From CAYQIM01 sp964417555 (GTDB taxonomy: Bacteria > Pseudomonadota > Gammaproteobacteria > Diplorickettsiales > Diplorickettsiaceae), in the NCBI GenBank assembly GCA_964417555.1, contig CAYQIM010000039.1, positions 1 through 27,326 of the forward strand: a stretch of DNA of 27,326 nucleotides. The letters run 5' to 3'. The translations under genes and the position numbers were made by a program. The stretch's first letter is position 1. Each line of letters begins with the position of its first letter. Below, piece by piece: positions 15,738 to 23,849 of this stretch. The notes beneath the pieces were generated by a model. It was not told the DNA's origin and ran no database searches. It saw nothing but the letters and a program-made list of their open reading frames with translations.

Positions 15738-17030
15738 ATGTTTAAGCTTTCTGAGTTGAAGCATCGGCGCCGCAAATTATTTGCGGCGCTAGGCGATAAT
15801 GATGCTATTCTCCTTGTATCGGCACCTCAATGCTTACGTAACGGGGATGTACACTATCCTTACCGTCAAGATAGTGACTTCTATTATTTAACAGGATTTC
15901 CTGAACCCAATGCGATTGCTTTATTGCTTCCTGATTCTCAGGGAGGAAAATTTATCCTTTTTAATCGTCCTTATGATGCCGTAGAAGCTGTTTGGAATGG
16001 TCAGTCTATCGGTCAGGACAAGGCAAGAGAAGAGTATGCGGCGGATGAGGCATATGCTATCGATCAGCTTGAGGACTTATTACCGGCTTATTTAGCCTCG
16101 AGTCAACATTGTTATTACTTAGGTGCTAAAAATCCCGCGCTGTTAAAGCGGCTTGATGATATCCTCGCTAAAATGAGCAAATTACCTTCTCAGGAAGGCT
16201 TAGTGAGCATGCTTGATACCCTGCACGAAATGCGACTTAAGAAAAGCCCTACTGAATTGGCTTGTTTGCGCCAAGCGGCCTCTATTTCAGCACAAGCCCA
16301 TTGTTTGGCGATGAAAGCTTGTCGTCCTGGACAATATGAATATCAATTAGAAGCCGAGCTGCTCTATCAATTTTTTCAACAAGGTGGCCGTACAACAGCT
16401 TATCCAAGTATTGTTGCTAGCGGCGAGAATGCCTGCATTCTGCACTATACGGATAACAGTGCTGTTTTAAAATCAGGCGATTTAGTACTTATTGATGCGG
16501 GTTGCGAATACCAGTCTTATGCCTCCGATGTTACGCGAAGCTTTCCGGTGAACGGGAGATTTAGTCCCGAGCAAAAAGCGGTTTATAACATTGTATTAAA
16601 AGCCCAGCAGGCATTAATTGATTTGATAAAACCCGGTCTAGCTTGGGATAAACTACAAGCGCTTTGCGTACGGATTATTACGGAGGGTTTAGTCGATCTG
16701 GGCTTACTTAAGGGAAATATTGAAGATATTATTGAGCAAAAGCACTATAAAAGATTTTATATGCATGGTTGTAGTCATTGGTTAGGTCTCGATGTTCATG
16801 ATGTTGGCTGCTATAAACGCCATTCAAAATGGCGCCCTTTGCAAGCCAACATGGTTTTTACGGTAGAGCCCGGTATCTACATTGCTAAAAGTTCGGATAT
16901 CGATGAGAAATGGTGGAATATTGGCATACGGATTGAAGATGATGTACGAGTGACCGAGGAGGGCTGTGAGGTTTTTTCACAGGCAGTGCCCAAGGAAATT
17001 GCTGATATTGAATCGTTGATGCGCGCATGA
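15738..17030 (+). CDS. pepP: Xaa-Pro aminopeptidase II
   Basis: A cytoplasmic dimetal peptidase that removes the N-terminal residue before a proline. The 430-aa product has the N-terminal 'creatinase' domain (YPYRQDSDFYYLTGFPEP) and the pita-bread catalytic domain with all five metal ligands: D253 (LIDAGCEY), D264 (ASDVTRSFP), H347 (MHGCSHWLGLDVHD), E377 (VEPGIY) and E400 (RIEDDV). The ATG at 15738 aligns with the E. coli start; the upstream TTG at 15702 would add 12 unrelated residues. It overlaps ubiH by 4 bp (ATGA). The 179-bp gap from ygfB holds no gene. Confidence 0.94.
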   Translation: MFKLSELKHRRRKLFAALGDNDAILLVSAPQCLRNGDVHYPYRQDSDFYYLTGFPEPNAIALLLPDSQGGKFILFNRPYDAVEAVWNGQSIGQDKAREEYAADEAYAIDQLEDLLPAYLASSQHCYYLGAKNPALLKRLDDILAKMSKLPSQEGLVSMLDTLHEMRLKKSPTELACLRQAASISAQAHCLAMKACRPGQYEYQLEAELLYQFFQQGGRTTAYPSIVASGENACILHYTDNSAVLKSGDLVLIDAGCEYQSYASDVTRSFPVNGRFSPEQKAVYNIVLKAQQALIDLIKPGLAWDKLQALCVRIITEGLVDLGLLKGNIEDIIEQKHYKRFYMHGCSHWLGLDVHDVGCYKRHSKWRPLQANMVFTVEPGIYIAKSSDIDEKWWNIGIRIEDDVRVTEEGCEVFSQAVPKEIADIESLMRA

Positions 17031-18301
17031 AGCAACATTACGATATTCTTATTGTTGGTGCCGGTATAGTCGGATCAAGCTTGGTTTTGGCTTTATCTCA
17101 TTTGCCTTTACGGATTGCCTTAATAGAAAAAACTCCTGTGAGTTTTAACAGTTTAATTCCTACAACAGAAGGTAAAGCTATTGCTTTAAATCATGCGAGT
17201 GTGCGTATTCTGCAAAGTTTGACACCTTGGACAGAGGTATCCGCCTATGCCAATCCAATTGAAGCAGTCCATATTTCTGAGCAGGGTTGTTTTGCTAGCG
17301 CTAGAATTAAAGCGAAAGAAATGGGTGTTTCTGCATTAGGTGTTGTGGTTCCAGCAGCACGACTAGGATGGACCTTGCGCAAGGCATTAGTCCAACTTGC
17401 CGCACAAACATCGAAGCGGCTGAATTTAACGTTATTTAATCCAGCACAATGCCAAGCCTTGCTGAAAACAGAACAAGGTTGGGAGGCATTAGTAACCACC
17501 AAAGAGGGTCTATTACAAACACTTTGCGCCCCTTTAATGATTGCGGCTGATGGTGCAAATTCTATCGTGCGCCAATTATTAGCGATCAATGTAGAGATAC
17601 AAAGTGAAGGACAAATGGCCTTAGTGACGACACTTAACTTAGCACGTCATCACCAGCATATCGCTTATCAACGATTTACCGAACAAGGCATACTGGCCTG
17701 CTTGCCTTTATTAGATAATAAGGTGGGATTTGTTTGGACGGCGACAAAGCCTATTATTGAAGAACGACAATCTTTAACGGAGCCTGAATTTTTAGCGTGC
17801 CTACAACAGCTATTCGCTTATCGTTTAGGTCGTTTTTTAGCAAGAGGACCGTTAAGTATTTACCCTATAAAAAGTTTTATGGCTGAACCGCAGGCGCAAG
17901 CGGGATTAATATTGCTAGGTGATGCAGCACACACCTTATCGCCTATTGCGGCACAGGGACTTAATTTGGCATTGCAAGATATGGCTGATTTAGTTGATAT
18001 TCTTACTAAGGTGGTGGCGGCAAAAAAAGAGTTGGCAGATCCCAGTATTACGCAAACCTATTTGGCAGCACGTTTACCTAGGCAAAAACAATTGCTAAGG
18101 TTTACAGAAAATCTAACCAAACTATTTAAACATAAATTTTTACCGTTGACTTTGTTACGTAATAGCAGTTTATTAGCCTTTGATTTAGTGACTCCTGTTA
18201 AACGAAATGCATCGCGACACCTGATGGGAATTCATGGTCGACTTCCCTCTTTAGTTCGCGGTTTAGTATACCAACAAGAAGAAGAATATGTCGAGATTTA
18301 A
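17027..18301 (+). CDS. ubiH: 2-octaprenyl-6-methoxyphenol hydroxylase (FAD monooxygenase)
   Basis: This flavin monooxygenase hydroxylates the ubiquinone ring (C1 in E. coli UbiH). The 424-aa product has the N-terminal Rossmann fold ILIVGAGIVGSSL (GxGxxG 11-16), a middle ADGANS motif (second FAD/NADPH site), and the C-terminal LLGDAAHTLSPIAAQGLNLALQD. Its position right after pepP is the gammaproteobacterial pepP-ubiH-ubiI order and supports UbiH rather than another paralogue. It overlaps pepP by 4 bp and maeA by 14 bp. Confidence 0.9.
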   Translation: MKQHYDILIVGAGIVGSSLVLALSHLPLRIALIEKTPVSFNSLIPTTEGKAIALNHASVRILQSLTPWTEVSAYANPIEAVHISEQGCFASARIKAKEMGVSALGVVVPAARLGWTLRKALVQLAAQTSKRLNLTLFNPAQCQALLKTEQGWEALVTTKEGLLQTLCAPLMIAADGANSIVRQLLAINVEIQSEGQMALVTTLNLARHHQHIAYQRFTEQGILACLPLLDNKVGFVWTATKPIIEERQSLTEPEFLACLQQLFAYRLGRFLARGPLSIYPIKSFMAEPQAQAGLILLGDAAHTLSPIAAQGLNLALQDMADLVDILTKVVAAKKELADPSITQTYLAARLPRQKQLLRFTENLTKLFKHKFLPLTLLRNSSLLAFDLVTPVKRNASRHLMGIHGRLPSLVRGLVYQQEEEYVEI

Positions 18302-19976
18302 GCAAATCATTGATAAAGAAGGTAAGGTCCTTTACATAGAAACTAATGCATTGGGACAGGGCTTATTAACGACACCCAAGCTAAATAAAGGCAGTGCGTT
18401 CAGTGAAGAAGAGCGTTTGCAATTCAATTTGCTGGGTAAATTGCCTTATGGGATTGAAACCTTACAACAACAAGTCGCGCGTATTTATCAGCAATTCTTA
18501 AAAAAAGGTAATGATCTGCAGAAACATGTGTATTTGCGTAGCTTGCACGATACCAACGAGACCCTTTTTTATAAATTAGTCAGTCAGCATCTAAAAGAAA
18601 TGTTGCCGATTATTTATACGCCTACCGTGGGCAAAGCGGTTGAAGAGTTTAGTCATCAGTTTCGACGCCCTAGGGGTTTATATATTGCCTATCCCGATCG
18701 AGAGTATATCGATGAAATGATTGAAAATCGTTTAAACCCAGAAGTCGATATTATCGTTATGACAGATGGTGAAGGAGTTTTAGGTATCGGTGATCAAGGC
18801 ATCGGAGGTATGGATATCTGTATTGCCAAACTGATGGTATACGTACTTTGTGGTGGAGCTAATCCTCATCGTTTGTTACCGATTCAAATTGACGTAGGGA
18901 CAAATAATGAGAAATTACTGAATGATCCTATGTATTTGGGTTGGCGTCATCCGCGTTTGGTCGGCAAGCAATATGACGACATGATCGACCGTGTCGTTTC
19001 AGCGATTCAAAGGAGAATGCCTCACGTTTATTTACATTGGGAAGATTTTGGTCGCGAAAATGCTCGACGTAATTTACAACGTTTTCAAGATCATTTGTGT
19101 ACTTTTAATGATGATATGCAAGGTACAGGTGCTGTTACCTTAGCGGCGTTATTAACAGCCATTAAATGTACAAAAATTCCATTAATTGAACAACGCATCG
19201 TGATATTTGGTGCGGGGACAGCCGGAACAGGTATTGCCGATCAGCTTTGCGCGGGAATGATGCGTGAAGGTCTCACCCAAGAGGAAGCTTTATCACGTTT
19301 TTGGTTAGTGGATAAACAGGGTTTGTTAACGACTAGGCTGTCTGATTTAACCGAATTTCAAAAACCTTATGCACGTTGCGCTGATATTACGGCAGATTTA
19401 GAAACCGTTGTCAGAGAGATAAAGCCGACTATTCTCATTGGCTGCTCAAGTCAAGGGGGTGCCTTTAGCGAAGCGATAGTCAAAACGATGGTGGCGGCAG
19501 TGGATCGTCCGATTATTTTTCCTTTATCTAATCCGACCGAAAAGGCTGAAGCGACACCCTTAGATCTGCTGCGTTGGACAGAAGGTCGCGCCTTGATCGC
19601 AACCGGTAGTCCTTTTGGCAGCGTTGAATTTAACAATAAAACATTTTGTATTTCACAATGTAATAATGCCTTGATTTATCCCGGTATTGGCTTAGGTGTG
19701 GTTGTTGCCAAAGCCAAGCGACTGAGTGATGCAATGCTTTGGGAGGCGTGTAAAGCTTTGAGCTGTTATGCCAACATAGAAACGGGTAACGGTGCGCTAT
19801 TGCCCGATTTCGATGACATACATCAAATCAGCCGGCATATTGCGTTGGCGGTTGCCGAACAAGCACGAAAGGAAGGTACAGCTCAGGTGAGTGAAGCGGT
19901 TGATTTTAGCCGATACATAAAAAGTCAGTTTTGGTTACCGCAATATTATTATTACCAATATTCACCTTCATTATGA
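18288..19976 (+). CDS. maeA: NAD-dependent malic enzyme (oxaloacetate-decarboxylating)
   Basis: It converts malate to pyruvate and CO2 with reduction of NAD. The 562-aa length is that of the large SfcA/MaeA class. Catalytic Tyr110 lies in IIYTPTVG, the general-base Lys181 in CIAKLMVY, metal ligands in HWEDFGREN (E252, D253) and FNDDMQGTG (D275/D276), and the dinucleotide site GAGTAGTG at 308-315. It begins inside the 3' end of ubiH (14-bp overlap) and ends 7 bp before ubiI, so it sits within the ubiquinone operon, a place it does not hold in E. coli. Confidence 0.94.
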   Translation: MSRFKQIIDKEGKVLYIETNALGQGLLTTPKLNKGSAFSEEERLQFNLLGKLPYGIETLQQQVARIYQQFLKKGNDLQKHVYLRSLHDTNETLFYKLVSQHLKEMLPIIYTPTVGKAVEEFSHQFRRPRGLYIAYPDREYIDEMIENRLNPEVDIIVMTDGEGVLGIGDQGIGGMDICIAKLMVYVLCGGANPHRLLPIQIDVGTNNEKLLNDPMYLGWRHPRLVGKQYDDMIDRVVSAIQRRMPHVYLHWEDFGRENARRNLQRFQDHLCTFNDDMQGTGAVTLAALLTAIKCTKIPLIEQRIVIFGAGTAGTGIADQLCAGMMREGLTQEEALSRFWLVDKQGLLTTRLSDLTEFQKPYARCADITADLETVVREIKPTILIGCSSQGGAFSEAIVKTMVAAVDRPIIFPLSNPTEKAEATPLDLLRWTEGRALIATGSPFGSVEFNNKTFCISQCNNALIYPGIGLGVVVAKAKRLSDAMLWEACKALSCYANIETGNGALLPDFDDIHQISRHIALAVAEQARKEGTAQVSEAVDFSRYIKSQFWLPQYYYYQYSPSL

Positions 19977-19983
19977 CTGAATT

Positions 19984-21219
19984 ATGAGCAGAACCGATTA
20001 CGATATTGTCATCGTAGGTGCAGGTATGAGCGGAATTACCTTGGCCTGCCACTTAATTCATCAGCAGGATTTGCGAATTGCCATATTGGATAGAAATAAC
20101 CGGCCTGTAGCCCAGCTCGATAGGCTCGATAGGCGATCAGGCTACGAATCAGATCTTCGTGTCAGTGCCATTACCCTAGGTTCGCAGCAAATTCTTGAAA
20201 AATGTCAGGTTTGGCAGAAACTAGCTAAAGCAAATCTCTCACCTTTTCAAAGCATGGAAGTTTGGGAGCAAGGATCCGCATCCCGCCTCCTATTTGATGC
20301 CGCTGAAGCGGGTCGAGCGTGCTTAGGTAGTATAGCGTGCTTAGGTAGTATTGTAAAAAACCACGATCTAGAAACCACTTTAGTTTCACAGGCCAAAACG
20401 GCAAGTCAGATTGATTGGTTCACTCCTGAATCATTAATCGGGATTGAGAGAGAAGAAGCCTATATTGTATTATCACTTGCATCGGGCAAGTCGGTGACAA
20501 CCCAATTATTAGTCGGTGCGGATGGTGCGTATTCTTGCGTCCGGCAGTTAGCCGGGATTCAAAACAAGGAAGTGGACTATCAGCAACAGGCTATCGTTGC
20601 CACGGTGAAAACAGAATTTGCACATCAACAAACGGCTAGACAGATATTTTTACCCACAGGACCTTTAGCCTTTTTGCCATTAGCCCACCCTCAGCATTCT
20701 TCCATCGTTTGGTCAACCACAGTGGAAGAAGCAGAAAGGCTTAAAACACTGTCCGAAAATGATTTTTGTTTAGCATTAGCCAATGCCTTTGAGCATCGTT
20801 TAGGTAAGATTGAAGAGACAAGTCAGCGCTTGAGCTTCGCTTTAAAAATCCAACAATGTGAGCAATATGTTCAGCAAGGTATCGTTTTAATCGGCGATGC
20901 GGCCCATACTATCCATCCTTTAGCCGGACAAGGAGCTAATTTAGGGATTGCGGATGCGGTTTGCTTAGCCAATGTGATTTTAGGAACACAACAAAAGCAG
21001 CGCTCTTTAGGGACATTACATAGTTTGCGTCCTTATGAACGAGAGCGTCGTTTTCACCATCGCTTGATGGGCGGAGGGATTAATTTCATTAAGGGTAGTT
21101 TTGCAGCGCAAAATCCTTTTTTAACGCGTACACGTCATTTGGGTATAGACTTGATAGAAAAAATGCCCTGGTTAAAGCAGTATTTTATGCGTTATGCGAT
21201 GGGGAATCCCGGAATTTAG
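19984..21219 (+). CDS. ubiI: 2-octaprenylphenol hydroxylase (UbiI/VisC, FAD monooxygenase)
   Basis: A ubiquinone-ring monooxygenase (C5 hydroxylation for UbiI). The 411-aa product has IVIVGAGMSGITLA (GxGxxG 12-17), DLRVSAITLGS, the GADGAYS motif, and LIGDAAHTIHPLAGQGANLGIAD near residue 300. It is a paralogue of ubiH two genes upstream. Two short in-frame tandem duplications are present (LDRLDR near 45; ACLGSI twice near 111-122). The assignment as UbiI rather than UbiF rests on gene order. Its stop overlaps, by 4 bp, that of the convergent 131-aa gene. Confidence 0.87.
   Translation: MSRTDYDIVIVGAGMSGITLACHLIHQQDLRIAILDRNNRPVAQLDRLDRRSGYESDLRVSAITLGSQQILEKCQVWQKLAKANLSPFQSMEVWEQGSASRLLFDAAEAGRACLGSIACLGSIVKNHDLETTLVSQAKTASQIDWFTPESLIGIEREEAYIVLSLASGKSVTTQLLVGADGAYSCVRQLAGIQNKEVDYQQQAIVATVKTEFAHQQTARQIFLPTGPLAFLPLAHPQHSSIVWSTTVEEAERLKTLSENDFCLALANAFEHRLGKIEETSQRLSFALKIQQCEQYVQQGIVLIGDAAHTIHPLAGQGANLGIADAVCLANVILGTQQKQRSLGTLHSLRPYERERRFHHRLMGGGINFIKGSFAAQNPFLTRTRHLGIDLIEKMPWLKQYFMRYAMGNPGI
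20115..20132 (+). repeat. 9-bp tandem duplication inside ubiI
   Basis: GCTCGATAG occurs twice in a row (20115-20123, 20124-20132), coding the repeat LDR-LDR. It is in frame and adds three residues before the conserved DLRVSAI segment. Confidence 0.85.
20316..20351 (+). repeat. 18-bp perfect tandem duplication inside ubiI
   Basis: The unit AGCGTGCTTAGGTAGTAT is present twice with no mismatch (20316-20333 and 20334-20351), coding ACLGSI-ACLGSI. The exact copy suggests a recent slippage event. The frame is kept. Confidence 0.92.
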
Positions 21220-21611
21220 GCCGCAGGAGCGGGGCTAATGCTTGGCTGGAGAGAATTTTCTAATTGATTTAAATGGCCAGTTAACCGTTGTAGTAATGGA
21301 GCAGGTGTATTGATTTTAAAAAAAGCAGATGGGTTTGATTGAACGTTATTGTTTAGCGTGGCTTTTATAGCCTCAAAATCTCGTGAAATTCTTCCAAGAT
21401 TGATTATTAACAAACTAAGTTCGTTATTTTCGCTGACAGAAGGCTCAAATAAGCTTAGTTTAGGTTTAATATTATCTACGAAACTGCCGATGCGTACTGT
21501 TAACTCTGAGGAAGATACTGCAGTCGATTCCTTTTTAATAAAGGTCTCTATTTCTTGTAGAAGGACTTTCCCATCTTTAAGAAATAAATTCAATTCGCTG
21601 GAATTTAACAT
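21216..21611 (-). CDS. Hypothetical 131-aa helical protein
   Basis: Not recognised. The product is predicted by eye to be mostly helical and soluble, with regularly spaced Leu/Ile (for example LFLKDGKVLLQEIETFIKK and LLIINLGRISRDFEAIKATL) and a Pro/Ala-rich C-terminus (SISPAPAA). It has no signal peptide or membrane segment. It converges with ubiI, the two stop codons sharing four bases. It is downstream of the 423-aa gene on the same strand, with a terminator-like hairpin between them, so it is probably transcribed alone. A plus-strand ORF (21349-21663) overlaps most of it; the minus frame is preferred for its more protein-like composition. Confidence 0.5.
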   Translation of the reverse strand: MLNSSELNLFLKDGKVLLQEIETFIKKESTAVSSSELTVRIGSFVDNIKPKLSLFEPSVSENNELSLLIINLGRISRDFEAIKATLNNNVQSNPSAFFKINTPAPLLQRLTGHLNQLENSLQPSISPAPAA

Positions 21612-21796
21612 AAATAGTTTTATTGATGGCTTATCCGATAATGATATCGATAAAATAGCTTAATAACATTAAGGAAGCCTTAAATAAGGCTATTCGGGTT
21701 GGTAGGGAAGCTAAGGGGCCAATTTACTTGGTAAAAATATGTATGCGCTGGTTTGCATCCCTGCTAATTTTCCTGTCAGCCCCTTTTCCTATAACA

Positions 21797-21836
21797 AAAA
21801 TTAGTTTTTCCACCTCATCTCTTATTGATGAAAAAC
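21797..21836 (-). terminator. Terminator-like hairpin after the 423-aa gene
   Basis: On the minus strand GTTTTTC (21836-21830) pairs with GAAAAAC (21810-21804), extended inward by ATC/GAT with a 5-nt bulge, then a U-rich tail (TAATTTTTG). It starts 11 bp after the stop codon. The stem is AT-rich and so only moderately convincing. Confidence 0.5.
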
Positions 21837-21846
21837 CGAATGGGAG

Positions 21847-23118
21847 CTAGGTTGTAGGCATAGGCCAAAGGGGAGCGTGCCACGCCTCGAGTTTTTCCTC
21901 TAACTTATCGTGTAGAAGGGCATTGGTAGATTTGTTTTGAAAAAAGGATTGTTGATTAATCGTATTATCCTGCAATTCGCTTATCGATTTTTGTTTTATA
22001 CAGCCCCATTTTTTTGTTAATTTTAAAAGTTCATCATCTCTTTCCTTCATAATAGTTGCAGTTGATCTATTTTCTGTTAAAGACGTTTGTTGTTGGCCTT
22101 TATCAAGGTCGAATTCCCTACATATTTTTATGTGCGCTTCATTTTCTTTAACTCGTCGCATCTCTAGTATAGTTTCATCATATTCCTTTACTTTTATATT
22201 CATAGCCTTTTCTATTTCTCTAAATTCAGTAATGAGTTTTTCAAATATATCTATGCGTTTTTCTGTGTCGACTTGTTTTGCCATGCGTTTTTTTTCTTGC
22301 GGATAAAATCCAAAGATTTTATAACATAGTTTTCCAAAAAAGTTTTTTCGAGTTGCTTTTATATCTTTTTTTAGTGCTTCTAAATAAGCTTGATGTACTT
22401 GAAAAAAATTGTCTAGACTAGCATCTTTATTGATGGAGTATTGGCAACCATAATAGCGGGGACGATTGGTCATAGCATCTTCAAATATTGCTTCAGCCGA
22501 AGTTGAAGGGTGATAATGTTTATAGAGCTGATAACAAGCGCCAGTTACGACAGCTAGGGTTGCGGTTATTCCCGCTACAGCTATTAATACAGGGGTTGCC
22601 ATGGGTAGCATCAAGGTAAAAACGAGACCTGTTGTTACGATGGCTCCAATTAATCCTGTTATACCATATTTAATGGTTTGATCGCGGAAAAATAGCCGAG
22701 TCTTAGAGCCCGATGGTGTGGTTAACCATTGGTAGGCATGATAAAAAAATTGGCCTATGTTATAGATCGCACCCATGCTTATTGCTGCAATGAAGAGGCT
22801 AGCGATGCTAGCGGGTGATAGTAAAAGTGATAAACTTCCAACAATGGCGGTTAAAATAAGTGTGGTGGTTAATAAAGAAAATAAAAAATCAAATGTTTTT
22901 CCTAAATTTTTATTTTTGGCTTTAATAAAATGGTAGAAATTAAAAAGTGTAGTAATAACTTCAGTTATAGCAAGCAGTGGAAACAGTATGAATTTAACAG
23001 GTATTTTTTCTAGTATTGATTTTATTCCCTTTATATTCGATTGAAATACCAATACCGTTGCAAATAACGAAGACTTTATCGATTCATTGATAAGAAGTGC
23101 ATTTTTAGTTTTTGTCAT
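21847..23118 (-). CDS. Hypothetical multi-spanning membrane protein with a charged coiled-coil tail
   Basis: Not recognised. The 423-aa product has two parts. The first ~200 residues hold about five hydrophobic segments (roughly 42-64, 76-100, 104-127, 150-172, 174-197). The remaining ~220 residues are soluble, very rich in Lys/Glu and likely coiled coil in the stretch with KKRMAKQVDTEKRIDIFEKLI and MRRVKENEAHIK. There is no signal peptide. A membrane anchor joined to a long charged helical domain is a layout seen in many secreted effectors of intracellular Legionellales, but also in unrelated proteins, so a function is not proposed. It lies between ubiI and gmhB, transcribed against both, and its upstream region contains an AT-rich inverted repeat. 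Confidence 0.65.
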   Translation of the reverse strand: MTKTKNALLINESIKSSLFATVLVFQSNIKGIKSILEKIPVKFILFPLLAITEVITTLFNFYHFIKAKNKNLGKTFDFLFSLLTTTLILTAIVGSLSLLLSPASIASLFIAAISMGAIYNIGQFFYHAYQWLTTPSGSKTRLFFRDQTIKYGITGLIGAIVTTGLVFTLMLPMATPVLIAVAGITATLAVVTGACYQLYKHYHPSTSAEAIFEDAMTNRPRYYGCQYSINKDASLDNFFQVHQAYLEALKKDIKATRKNFFGKLCYKIFGFYPQEKKRMAKQVDTEKRIDIFEKLITEFREIEKAMNIKVKEYDETILEMRRVKENEAHIKICREFDLDKGQQQTSLTENRSTATIMKERDDELLKLTKKWGCIKQKSISELQDNTINQQSFFQNKSTNALLHDKLEEKLEAWHAPLWPMPTT

Positions 23119-23130
23119 TCTGCTGAACCT

Positions 23131-23157
23131 TATAATTATCTATAATAGGTAATTATA
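23131..23157 (-). promoter_or_regulatory. AT-rich inverted repeat in the promoter region of the 423-aa gene
   Basis: TATAATTA (23131-23138) and TAATTATA (23150-23157) are perfect inverted repeats 13 bp upstream of the gene. The minus strand has a TATAAT (23157-23152) within the repeat but no good -35. It may be a -10 region or an operator; AT-rich chance palindromes are common. Confidence 0.3.
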
Positions 23158-23297
23158 TACCAAACTGTTTGTCATTGCAGCTGTATGACTGTAACGTGTT
23201 AATGCATTTTATGAGGATGACAAGAAGTATTTCACAATAATGAGAAAATACATTGAGTTTTGTTTAGTATGTTTGAAAGTGAGGGCGTAGAAAAGGC

Positions 23298-23849
23298 GTG
23301 AAGTTTATTATCTTAGATCGTGATGGCGTGATTAATGATGAGTCTAAAGACTATATTAAATCACCCGAGGAATGGCAGCCGATTCCGGGTAGTTTAGAGG
23401 CCATTGCTTTATTGTGCGAAGCGGGCTACACGATTGTGGTGGCTACGAATCAATCAGGTGTGGGTAGAGGTTATTACACGGAAGCGGTTTTAGCGCAGAT
23501 ACATCAGAAAATGTTAGCTTGTGCTAAAGCACGGGGTGGTACAATTGATAGGATTTTTTACTGTCCACATCATCCGGATGAACAATGTTTATGTCGCAAG
23601 CCAGCGATCGGTTTATTGACACAGATTGCAGATGCCTATCAAATTAATTTAACAAATATTATTGCTATCGGAGATTCATTGCGTGATATTCAATCCGCTG
23701 AGAAAGCGGGCTGTAAGCCAATATTGGTATTAACGGGTAAGGGTAAACAAACGTTAAAAGATAACCCACAATTACGTAATAAAATTCCTATTTTTGCTGA
23801 TTTATTAGCGGCTGTAAAAGCATTGTTGAAGGAAGATAAGTATGTCTAA
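23298..23849 (+). CDS. gmhB: D-glycero-beta-D-manno-heptose 1,7-bisphosphate 7-phosphatase
   Basis: A HAD-family phosphatase in the ADP-heptose pathway for LPS inner core. The 183-aa product has motif I LDRDGVIN (D7, D9), motif II ATNQSG (49-54), the zinc-binding set C89/H91/C97/C99 in YCPHHPDEQCLCRKP with Lys101, and motif III GDSLRD (D126, D130). The start is GTG, required because motif I begins at residue 6. It shares 8 bp with radA and is co-transcribed with it. Its presence implies heptose in the LPS. Confidence 0.92.
   Translation: MKFIILDRDGVINDESKDYIKSPEEWQPIPGSLEAIALLCEAGYTIVVATNQSGVGRGYYTEAVLAQIHQKMLACAKARGGTIDRIFYCPHHPDEQCLCRKPAIGLLTQIADAYQINLTNIIAIGDSLRDIQSAEKAGCKPILVLTGKGKQTLKDNPQLRNKIPIFADLLAAVKALLKEDKYV

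Noticed and set aside
21349..21663. 104-aa plus-strand ORF
   Set aside because: It lies almost wholly opposite the 131-aa minus-strand ORF, has no ribosome-binding site, and its Ser-rich composition is that of an antisense frame.
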